Source: Streptomyces flaveus (GTDB taxonomy: Bacteria > Actinomycetota > Actinomycetes > Streptomycetales > Streptomycetaceae). From it: 64,000 nt of DNA. Below, in pieces: positions 15,759 through 22,811 of the stretch. Both the position numbers and the translations under genes were made by a program. Below the pieces are notes generated by a model. The model did no database searches and was not told the DNA's origin. It was given only the letters and a program-made list of their open reading frames with translations. The stretch is taken from NCBI RefSeq assembly GCF_014647675.1, contig NZ_BMPQ01000009.1:219198-283197 (forward strand), given 5' to 3'. The first letter of the stretch is position 1; every line of letters begins with the position of its first letter.

Positions 15759-17306
15759 ATGCCCGACAAGAACGGTGCCGCACCGGGCGAGATCGAGAAC
15801 GTCCTGACTCAGCACGACCGGGTCGCGCAAGCACTCGTCATCCCCTGGGACACGCCACGGCAAGCCGACGACCCGCGCCTGGTCGCCTATGTGGTGCCCA
15901 CCCCCCACACCGCCGACGGCGGAGGAGGGGGCGCTCGGGCCCGGGTGGAGGAGTGGCAGGAGATCTACGACCGTGTCTACACCGCTTCGCCCGCCGTCCG
16001 GTTCGGGGAGAACTTCTCCGGCTGGAACAGCAGTTACGACGGCCGACCCATCGATATCGACGCCATGCGGCAGTGGCGTGACGCCACCGTGGACCGCATC
16101 CGTCGGCTCCGTCCGCGCCGCGTCCTGGAAATCGGCGCCGGCAGCGGACTTCTGCTCTCCGTGCTCGCGCCCGACTGCGAGACCTACTGGGCCACCGACG
16201 TGTCCACCACCGCGATCGACGAGCTTTCCCGCCACATCAAGGAAGACCCCCGGCTCGCCGACCGAGTCACCCTCCGGGCACAGGCCGCCGACCGCGTGGA
16301 CGGACTCCCGGCCGACTACTTCGACACCATCGTCATCAACTCCGTCACCCAGTGTTTTCCCAGCGGTGACTACCTCACCACGGTGATCAACCGGGCGCTG
16401 TCCCTCCTCGTCCCTGGTGGCTCCTTCTTCATCGGTGACAGCCGGGACCTGAGGAGCGTCGACTACTTCCACACCGCCGTGGCGCTCGGCCGTACGCCCG
16501 GCACCGACGCGGCCGCCCTCACCAGGGCCGTCGACAAGAGCCGGGGCCGGGACGAGGAACTCCTCATCCATCCCGACTACTTCGCCGCCTTTCCCTCCGT
16601 CTCCCCCGCGGTCGCCGCAGTCGACATCCAGCTCGAACAGGGCGCGTTCCACAACGAGATCTCCCGCCACCGCTTCGATGTCGTCCTCCACAAGGCTCCG
16701 GCCGACGACATCATCGACGTCGGCGACTGCCCCCGGCTGCGCTGGGGCAGCGATGTCCGGGACCTCGACCATCTGGCCGGCCGGCTGAGCGATGGCGCGC
16801 TGCCGGTCCGCGTCTCGGACATCCCCAACGCTCGTCTCGCGGGCGAGGCAGGGGCCTGCGCCGCTCTCGCCGAGGGTGACGCCGTCCGTGCCCGGCGGCT
16901 GCTGGCCCAGCCGATGGGCACGGACCCCCACGACCTCACCCGCCTGGCCTCCGAACAGGGCCTGCACATCGCCCTGGTCCCCAGTCCCGACCGTCCCGAC
17001 CACTTCGAGGCCGTCTTCACCTCCCCACGGCCGCACCCCCTGCGTACGGCGCTCGCCGGTACGTACCGCCCTGGCGCGACGGCTGCTTCGCCGACCCTCT
17101 CCGAGGTTCCGGCCGCCACGCACCGTGCCAACCGGTTCTCCGCCAGGCTGCGGGCCTGGCTCCGTGAACGGGTGCCCGAACAGTCGGTTCCTGCCGTGGT
17201 CATCACCCTCGACGCGCTGCCCCTGCGCCCCGACGGTACGCCGGACCGGCAGGCGCTCCCCGAGCCGGATTTCACGGACTCGGCAGCCGGTCGGTCACGC
17301 GCCTGA
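15759..17306 (+). CDS. Methyltransferase embedded in the remains of an NRPS adenylation domain
   Basis: 515 residues from ATG 15759 (GGAAG upstream). The protein opens directly at the A8 motif of an adenylation domain (GEIENVLTQHDRVAQALV, then RLVAYVVP). It continues into a class I methyltransferase with motif I VLEIGAGSGLL (122-132), and ends with the A-domain C-terminal stretch VPEQSVPAVVITLDALPL. The A10 motif reads RPDGTPDRQAL (490-500), with T494 where the catalytic lysine should be. The whole A1-A7 core is absent. In interrupted NRPS A domains a methyltransferase sits at exactly this point between A8 and A9; here only the insert and its flanks remain, as an independent gene. It probably methylates a carrier-bound aminoacyl group or the phenazine. 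The acceptor atom is unknown. Confidence 0.85.
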   Translation: MPDKNGAAPGEIENVLTQHDRVAQALVIPWDTPRQADDPRLVAYVVPTPHTADGGGGGARARVEEWQEIYDRVYTASPAVRFGENFSGWNSSYDGRPIDIDAMRQWRDATVDRIRRLRPRRVLEIGAGSGLLLSVLAPDCETYWATDVSTTAIDELSRHIKEDPRLADRVTLRAQAADRVDGLPADYFDTIVINSVTQCFPSGDYLTTVINRALSLLVPGGSFFIGDSRDLRSVDYFHTAVALGRTPGTDAAALTRAVDKSRGRDEELLIHPDYFAAFPSVSPAVAAVDIQLEQGAFHNEISRHRFDVVLHKAPADDIIDVGDCPRLRWGSDVRDLDHLAGRLSDGALPVRVSDIPNARLAGEAGACAALAEGDAVRARRLLAQPMGTDPHDLTRLASEQGLHIALVPSPDRPDHFEAVFTSPRPHPLRTALAGTYRPGATAASPTLSEVPAATHRANRFSARLRAWLRERVPEQSVPAVVITLDALPLRPDGTPDRQALPEPDFTDSAAGRSRA

Positions 17307-17389
17307 AAGACCTCGAAGAGCAGCCCCACATTCCCAAACGCAATGCCACAGAAAGAACGCCCCACCCGTGACGAAAGGTCAAAACACCC

Positions 17390-17881
17390 ATGTCGCACGA
17401 CACCGCACGCTCTCAGGCCCCGGCCGACGACAGGGAACTCCGTGACCACAACCGCGCCATCGTCGAGCAGTACATGAACACCCGTGGCCAGGACCGTCTC
17501 AAGCGGCACCTGCTCTTCACCGAGGACGGAATCGGCGGCCTGTGGACCACGGACAGCGGCGAGCCGATCGTCATCCGCGGCCGGGACCGGCTGGGTGAGC
17601 ACGCCGTGTGGTCCCTGCGGTGCTTCCCAGACTGGGTCTGGACCGACATCGAAGTCTTCGACACACAGGACCCCAACCGGTTCTGGGTCGAGTGCCACGG
17701 CCGGGGAAAGATCGTCTACGCCGGCTATCCGGAGGGCTACTACGAGAACCACTTCATTCATTCGTTCCTCTTCGAGAACGGACTGATCAAGCAGCAGCGC
17801 GAGTTCATGAACCCGTGCCGGCAGTTCCGGGCGCTGGGCATCGACGTACCGGAGATCCGTCGCGAAGGCATCCCGACATGA
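17390..17881 (+). CDS. phzB: PhzB/PhzA, phenazine scaffold-forming protein
   Basis: 163 residues of the ketosteroid-isomerase-like fold. It binds two aminoketone molecules from PhzF and promotes their condensation to hexahydrophenazine-1,6-dicarboxylate. Signature blocks are EQYMNTRGQDRLKRH, EDGIGGLWTTD, GEHAVWSL (H71), FWVECHGRGKI, YPEGYYENHFIHSF and REFM (E138) with the C-terminal RREGIPT, all nearly identical to Pseudomonas PhzB. Only one copy is present, as is usual outside fluorescent pseudomonads. It overlaps phzC by ATGA. Confidence 0.97.
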   Translation: MSHDTARSQAPADDRELRDHNRAIVEQYMNTRGQDRLKRHLLFTEDGIGGLWTTDSGEPIVIRGRDRLGEHAVWSLRCFPDWVWTDIEVFDTQDPNRFWVECHGRGKIVYAGYPEGYYENHFIHSFLFENGLIKQQREFMNPCRQFRALGIDVPEIRREGIPT

Positions 17882-19095
17882 CTCCTGTGACCTCCGCGCT
17901 GTCCGCGGTGCATGCCGGGCAGGAAAAGGCGCGGCAGCAGCCTGAATGGAGTGATCCCACGCAGGCTCGTCGCGTGCGGGAGATCCTCGGTGCCAGTCCT
18001 CCCCTGGTCGGTCCGGACGCCGTACTCACGCTGCGTTCCCTCCTGTCCCGGGTCGCCGCCGGTGAAGTCCACGTGATGCAGGCCGGTGACTGCGCCGAGG
18101 ATCCGGGCGAGTGCACGGAGCAGCATGTGCGGCGAAAATCCGGCCTGCTCGACCTGCTCGCCGTCGCCCTGGGCACGGTGACCCGCACACCGGTGCTGCG
18201 CGTCGGGCGTATCGCCGGCCAGTTCGCCAAACCCCGCTCGAACCCGACGGAGCAGATCGGCGACCTCACCCTGCCCGTCTACCGGGGGCACATGGTCAAC
18301 AGCCCGGAGTCCGACCCGGAGAGTCGGACTCCGGACCCGCTGCGCATGCTGACCGGCTATATGGCCGCGAGCGAAATCATGAAGCGCCTCGGCTGGCGCA
18401 CGTCGGGCGACGGGACTCCACTCGACGGCGGATCCGTGGTGTGGACCAGCCATGAGGCACTGCTCCTGGACTACGAAGTACCCATGATCCGCTGGCTCGA
18501 AGACGGTCGGCTCTGGCTCGGATCCACCCACTGGCCGTGGATCGGGGAACGCACCCGCCAAGTGGACGGCCCTCATGTCGAGTTGCTCGCCCGAGTCATC
18601 AACCCGGTGGCGTGCAAGGTCGGCCCCACGATGGGCGCGGACGAGATCCTCGCCCTGTGCGCGCGGCTCGACCCCCTGCGGGAGGCGGGCCGGCTCACCC
18701 TCATCGCCCGGATGGGAGCCGATCTGGTCGCGGACCGGTTGCCGGCCCTGGTCGGGAAGGTGCGGTCCGAGGGCCACCCGGTGATCTGGCTGTGCGACCC
18801 CATGCACGGCAACACCGTCCCCGCCCCCAACGGCAGGAAGACCCGTCACGTCGACACCATGGTCCGGGAGGTCCAGCGCTTCCGGGAAGCGGTGGCCGCG
18901 GCGGACGGTGTGGCCGGTGGGCTGCACCTGGAGACCACGCCCGACGAGGTGACCGAGTGCGTGGCGGACGCGTCCGCGATGACGTTCGCGGACGCCCCGT
19001 ACACGACCCTCTGCGATCCCCGGCTGAACTCCCGGCAGGCCGTCTCCTTGGTCTCGGCCTGGTCCGAAACCCGCTTCCACAACGAACCCTGCTGA
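17878..19095 (+). CDS. phzC: PhzC, class II DAHP synthase
   Basis: 405 residues from ATG 17878. A type II (plant/actinobacterial) 3-deoxy-D-arabino-heptulosonate-7-phosphate synthase: QAGDCAED, RIAGQFAKPRSNPTE, LPVYRGHMVN, WTSHEALLLDYE, VNPVACKVGPTM-like (INPVACKVGPTM), CDPMHGNT and GLHLETTPDEVTEC. It condenses phosphoenolpyruvate and erythrose-4-phosphate and pushes carbon into the shikimate pathway. It is probably less feedback-sensitive than the housekeeping copy, which is common for cluster-borne PhzC but not visible here. Ends the main operon just before a hairpin. Confidence 0.97.
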   Translation: MTPVTSALSAVHAGQEKARQQPEWSDPTQARRVREILGASPPLVGPDAVLTLRSLLSRVAAGEVHVMQAGDCAEDPGECTEQHVRRKSGLLDLLAVALGTVTRTPVLRVGRIAGQFAKPRSNPTEQIGDLTLPVYRGHMVNSPESDPESRTPDPLRMLTGYMAASEIMKRLGWRTSGDGTPLDGGSVVWTSHEALLLDYEVPMIRWLEDGRLWLGSTHWPWIGERTRQVDGPHVELLARVINPVACKVGPTMGADEILALCARLDPLREAGRLTLIARMGADLVADRLPALVGKVRSEGHPVIWLCDPMHGNTVPAPNGRKTRHVDTMVREVQRFREAVAAADGVAGGLHLETTPDEVTECVADASAMTFADAPYTTLCDPRLNSRQAVSLVSAWSETRFHNEPC

Positions 19096-19107
19096 CCCTG
19101 CCCGGTT

Positions 19108-19155
19108 CCGCAGGTGGCAGTCGACGGGTGTCCACTCGCCGACTGCCACCTGCGG
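19108..19155 (+). terminator. 16-bp hairpin between phzC and metK
   Basis: Perfect 16-base arms (19108-19123 and 19140-19155) with a 16-base loop start 13 bases after the phzC stop. There is no T tract afterwards, so it may be a partial terminator, a transcript-stabilising end or an attenuator that lowers metK expression rather than a full stop. Confidence 0.65.
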
Positions 19156-19204
19156 CCCGGCCCAGACCATCCCCTCGCCACAGCCGCTACTCATGGAGAC
19201 ACCC

Positions 19205-20428
19205 ATGTCCCGTCGCCTGATCACCTCGGAGTCCGTGACCGAGGGTCACCCCGACAAGATCGCTGACCAGATCAGCGACACGATCCTGGATGCGCTCCTG
19301 CGGGAGGACCCGAGGTCCCGGGTCGCCGTCGAGACGCTGATCACGACCGGCCTCGTACACGTGGCGGGCGAGGTCACGACCAAGGCGTACGCCCCGATCG
19401 CGCAGCTGGTGCGCGACAAGATCCTCGAAATCGGCTACGACTCCTCGAAGAAGGGCTTCGACGGCGCCTCCTGCGGTGTATCGGTGTCGATCGGCGCACA
19501 GTCGCCGGACATCGCACAGGGCGTGGACACGGCGTACGAGTCCCGAGGGGAAGGCGCCGCCGGGGGCGCGGAGCATGACGAGCTGGATCGGCAGGGCGCC
19601 GGTGACCAGGGTCTGATGTTCGGTTACGCGACCGACGAGACGCCCGAGTTGATGCCACTTCCGATCCACCTGGCGCACCGCCTGTCCCGCCGACTGTCCG
19701 AGGTCCGCAAGAACGGCACCGTCCCGTATCTGCGCCCGGACGGAAAGACGCAGGTGACCGTCGAGTACGAGGGCGACAAGGCGGTCCGTCTGGACACGGT
19801 GGTGGTCTCCTCGCAGCATGCGAGCGATGTCGACCTCGACTCTCTTCTCGCCCCCGACATCCGCGCGTTCGTGGTGGAGCCGGAGCTGAAGGCGCTGCAG
19901 GACGACGGCATCAAGCTGGACACGGACGGCTACCGGCTGCTGATCAACCCCACCGGCCGCTTCGAGATCGGCGGTCCGATGGGGGATGCGGGGCTGACCG
20001 GCCGGAAGATCGTGATCGACACGTACGGCGGGATGGCCCGGCACGGCGGTGGCGCGTTCTCCGGCAAGGACCCGTCCAAGGTGGACCGTTCGGCCGCGTA
20101 CGCGATGCGCTGGGTGGCGAAGAACGTGGTCGCGGCGGGCCTGGCCGCCCGCTGCGAGGTCCAGGTGGCGTACGCGATCGGCAAGGCCGAGCCGGTCGGC
20201 CTGTTCGTGGAGACCTTCGGCACCGCGAAGGTCGACGCCGAGAAGATCGAGGCGGCCATCTCCAAGGTCTTCGACCTCCGCCCGGCCGCCATCATCCGCG
20301 ACCTCGACCTGCTGCGTCCGATCTACGCCCAGACGGCGGCGTACGGCCATTTCGGCCGCGAACTCCCGGACTTCACCTGGGAGAGGACGAACCGCGTGGA
20401 GGCGCTGCGGACGGCGACGGGGCTTTGA
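19205..20428 (+). CDS. metK: S-adenosylmethionine synthetase, cluster copy
   Basis: 407 residues from ATG 19205, chosen because GGAG lies 7 bases upstream and the product begins MSRRLITSESVTEGHPDK as in other Streptomyces MetK; an ATG at 19193 has no site. It makes SAM from ATP and methionine. ATP and metal motifs GHPDKIADQISD, GAGDQGLMFGYA and GGGAFSGKDPSKVDRSAAY are intact. There is a short acidic/alanine-rich insertion before GAGDQG (around RGEGAAGGAEHDELD). The sequence stays close to housekeeping MetK, so it is either a duplicate serving the cluster methyltransferases or the only copy. The window cannot tell which. Adenosine kinase follows. Confidence 0.96.
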   Translation: MSRRLITSESVTEGHPDKIADQISDTILDALLREDPRSRVAVETLITTGLVHVAGEVTTKAYAPIAQLVRDKILEIGYDSSKKGFDGASCGVSVSIGAQSPDIAQGVDTAYESRGEGAAGGAEHDELDRQGAGDQGLMFGYATDETPELMPLPIHLAHRLSRRLSEVRKNGTVPYLRPDGKTQVTVEYEGDKAVRLDTVVVSSQHASDVDLDSLLAPDIRAFVVEPELKALQDDGIKLDTDGYRLLINPTGRFEIGGPMGDAGLTGRKIVIDTYGGMARHGGGAFSGKDPSKVDRSAAYAMRWVAKNVVAAGLAARCEVQVAYAIGKAEPVGLFVETFGTAKVDAEKIEAAISKVFDLRPAAIIRDLDLLRPIYAQTAAYGHFGRELPDFTWERTNRVEALRTATGL

Positions 20429-20488
20429 GAGCGCGCACCCGTCCCCGCACCTCTGCGTACCGTCCCGCGAACTCAAGGAGAATCCGTC

Positions 20489-21472
20489 GTGCGCATTGCC
20501 GTGACCGGCTCGATCGCCACCGACCACTTGATGGTCTACCCCGGCAGATTCACCGATCAGCTCCTCAGCGACCGGCTCGACCGGGTGTCTTTGTCGTTCC
20601 TCGCCGATCAGTTGGAGGAACGCCGGGGAGGAGTCGGTGCCAACATCTCGTTCGCCCTGGGTCGGCTCGGTCTGCGCCCCGTACTGGTGGGCGCGGCGGG
20701 AGTCGACTTCGCCGAGTACGACGACCGGTTGCGCGCGGCCGGTGTCGACACCTCGTCGGTCAAGGTCAGCGAGACGCTCTATACCGCGCGGTTCGTGTGC
20801 ACCACGGACCTGCAGCAGAACCAGCTGGCCACGTTCTACGCGGGGGCCATGGCCGAGGCCCGGAATATCGACCTCGCCTCGGTCGTCGGGCGCGTCGGCG
20901 GCCTCGACCTCGTTCTCGTCGGTGCCGACGACCCCGAGGCGATGCTGCATCACACCGCGGCCGCGCACAGCCTGGGCATCGCCGTCGCCGCGGACCCGTC
21001 CCAGCAACTGGCCCGGCTGGACGGAGCACAGGTGCGCCGTCTCGTGGACGGTGCCCGTTTCCTGTTCGGCAACGAGTACGAGGCTGCACTGCTGCAGGAG
21101 CACACCGGCTGGACCGAACACGAGATCCTGCGCCGGGTCGGCACCTGGATCACCACACTCGGCGCCGAGGGGGTCTCCCTTGCCCGCGGCGACGGCTTCC
21201 GCGTCCGCGTCCCGGCAGTGCCATCGAACGAGATCACTGATCCGACGGGTGTAGGCGACGCCTTTCGGGCCGGTTTCCTCGCGGGCGTCGTCTGGAACTG
21301 GCCGCACGAACGGGCGGCCCAACTCGGCTGCGCGCTGGCGACGGTGGTCCTCGAATCAGTCGGCACCCAGGAGTACAAACTCCTGCCCACCGATCTGGTC
21401 TCCCGGATCGGCTCGACCTACGGTCACGCCGTGGCACGGGAGATCGAGCCCCGGCTGGCCGGTCTGTCATGA
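20489..21472 (+). CDS. PfkB-family adenosine kinase
   Basis: 327 residues from GTG 20489 (AAGGAG upstream). Ribokinase/PfkB fold: the N-terminal GGVGANISFALGRLG substrate lid and the C-terminal anion-hole signature DPTGVGDAFRAGF with the catalytic aspartate. The overall pattern MRIAVTGSIATDHLM fits actinobacterial adenosine kinases. It follows metK closely, so the pair would make SAM and clear adenosine released from S-adenosylhomocysteine. That recycling would sustain methylation and is an inference. Another sugar or nucleoside kinase is possible. Confidence 0.87.
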   Translation: MRIAVTGSIATDHLMVYPGRFTDQLLSDRLDRVSLSFLADQLEERRGGVGANISFALGRLGLRPVLVGAAGVDFAEYDDRLRAAGVDTSSVKVSETLYTARFVCTTDLQQNQLATFYAGAMAEARNIDLASVVGRVGGLDLVLVGADDPEAMLHHTAAAHSLGIAVAADPSQQLARLDGAQVRRLVDGARFLFGNEYEAALLQEHTGWTEHEILRRVGTWITTLGAEGVSLARGDGFRVRVPAVPSNEITDPTGVGDAFRAGFLAGVVWNWPHERAAQLGCALATVVLESVGTQEYKLLPTDLVSRIGSTYGHAVAREIEPRLAGLS

Positions 21473-21534
21473 ACGGTCACCGGACACGGCAGGCCCATGC
21501 CCTTAGAGGTCCTAACAAAGACAGCGCCGTTCCC

Positions 21535-21747
21535 AACACATCGTGGTTGGACGACAGTGGGCTAGCCGTCAACGACGGAGTCTGTTGCGACGAGTCTGGC
21601 CGGGCACTCGGAGCGACCGACGTGTTCGCCGTGGGCGACGCAGCCGCTTGGTGGGATCCGTTGGCAGGTGGCGACCCGCACGGCTTCGAGGTCTGGCGCC
21701 AGGTCGTCGGCGCTCGAGTGCTCGAGCCCTCTACGCACGATGACTGA
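21535..21747 (+). pseudogene. Remnant of an FAD-dependent ferredoxin reductase
   Basis: About 60 codons match the C-terminal FAD-binding region of ferredoxin reductases: SGLAVNDGVCCDESGRALG, then DVFAVGDAAAWWDPL, where the GD aspartate contacts FAD. The upstream two-thirds (NAD and FAD N-terminal domains) and the expected VEHWTHA continuation are missing; the frame instead ends in WRQVVGARVLEPS. There is no proper start or ribosome site. It is a decayed fragment at the right border of the phenazine cluster. Confidence 0.7.
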
Positions 21748-22411
21748 ACGAGAAGTGCTGGTCGACGTCTGGTCGGACATCCACTGCCCGTGGGCCCTGG
21801 TCTGCCTGCATCGCCTGCGCGGAGCCAGGGAGGAACTCCGCCTGCCCAACGTCGTGTTCAACCCTCGACCGTGGCCGCTCGAATGGGTCAACGAGCGCGG
21901 CACACCGCACGACATCGTGGCCACGGAGACGATCGTGCTGGCCGCGGAGGAACCGGGTCTGTTCAGCGCGTACGAGAACCCGTCCTGGCCCTCGACGTTC
22001 CTTCCCGCTTTCGAGCTGGTCGCAGCCGCCCGCAGGGTGGGTGGACCGGCACTTGCCGAGGAGGTCGACTACGGACTGCGGGTTGCGTTCTTCCGGGACC
22101 AGGTCGACGTGAGTATCGCCGCCGGCCTGCGACACGCCCTCGAGCTCGTGCACACGGACCGTGCAGACCACGAGGCAATCATGCGGATCTGGTTCACGCA
22201 GCCGGTTCGCGGTGACGTGCTCGCGGAGTACGAGATCAGCAAGACGCTGCCGATCCAGGGCAGCCCCCAGGTCTTCTGGCCGAATGGCGACACCCACCAC
22301 AATCCCGGCCTGAGCGATCACACGTGGGAACGAGGTATGCCCCGCATCCACAGCTCTCAACCGCTCAAGCCCGCCGCTCTCCTCGCCAGGATGGCAGCAC
22401 TGAGGACCTGA
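21740..22411 (+). CDS. DsbA-family (thioredoxin-fold) oxidoreductase
   Basis: 223 residues from ATG 21740. The N-terminus VLVDVWSDIHCPWALVCLHRL corresponds to the DsbA/FrnE motif DxxCPWCYIG, but the second cysteine is replaced by alanine (CPWA), so a classic dithiol cycle is impossible. C-terminal signature IQGSPQVFWPNG gives the cis-proline loop. Such monothiol forms often act as isomerase-like or glutathione-transferase-like enzymes. It overlaps the reductase remnant at its 5' end. No clear role in phenazine formation. Confidence 0.78.
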   Translation: MTEREVLVDVWSDIHCPWALVCLHRLRGAREELRLPNVVFNPRPWPLEWVNERGTPHDIVATETIVLAAEEPGLFSAYENPSWPSTFLPAFELVAAARRVGGPALAEEVDYGLRVAFFRDQVDVSIAAGLRHALELVHTDRADHEAIMRIWFTQPVRGDVLAEYEISKTLPIQGSPQVFWPNGDTHHNPGLSDHTWERGMPRIHSSQPLKPAALLARMAALRT

Positions 22412-22811
22412 TCGCTGAGTCCCCGGGCCTCCGAGCAGCTTGCGTCGCTTCTCGAGGGGCCCGGTCGCCGCGCCCGAGTTGGTGACCGGTGCGCACCGCG
22501 TCGCGGTCGTCGGGCGCGTCGGCTCCGCGGCGCGCACGCCGACGAGTCCATCCGGTGGCTTCAGCACGACGGGGCTCCCCGTCGGAGGCACCGGGATAGC
22601 CGCATCACCGCAGGTACGCACCCCTAGGTGGACAACTTCACGACGTACGTCCCCAGGTCGTCGGCCTCGACGACTCCGGGCACGGAGGCGCCGGACCTCA
22701 GCGGGGTCACGTATCAGTCGGCAGTCACTTCGCGCAGCACATGGACCACGGTAAAACGGCCGCTCGCCCGCCTGATCGGTATTCTCTGCCCGGTCCCGCC
22801 CGGAATGCGAC
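22412..22811. other. 400-base gap with only gene debris
   Basis: Between the convergent DsbA-like and siderophore synthetase genes there is no intact gene. The one recognisable item is the HipA-like remnant at 22624-22749 on the minus strand. The rest keeps high GC but no family motif. Confidence 0.55.
22624..22749 (-). pseudogene. N-terminal remnant of a HipA-like kinase
   Basis: Read on the minus strand this gives VLREVTAD, an in-frame TGA (22716-22714), then YVTPLRSGASVPGVVEADD and LGTYVVK before a TAG (22626-22624). That is the start of the HipA-like kinases common in actinobacteria (usual form LREVTATRYVTPLREGGSLPG). The arginine before YVTPLR is the stop codon here, and the protein breaks off after about 40 residues, where the P-loop should follow. 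Clearly dead. Confidence 0.6.

Noticed and set aside
10228..17306. The idea that the A domain and the A-MT-A remnant are two halves of one split enzyme
   Set aside because: The stand-alone A domain is complete through A10 with its catalytic lysine, so it does not need the remnant.
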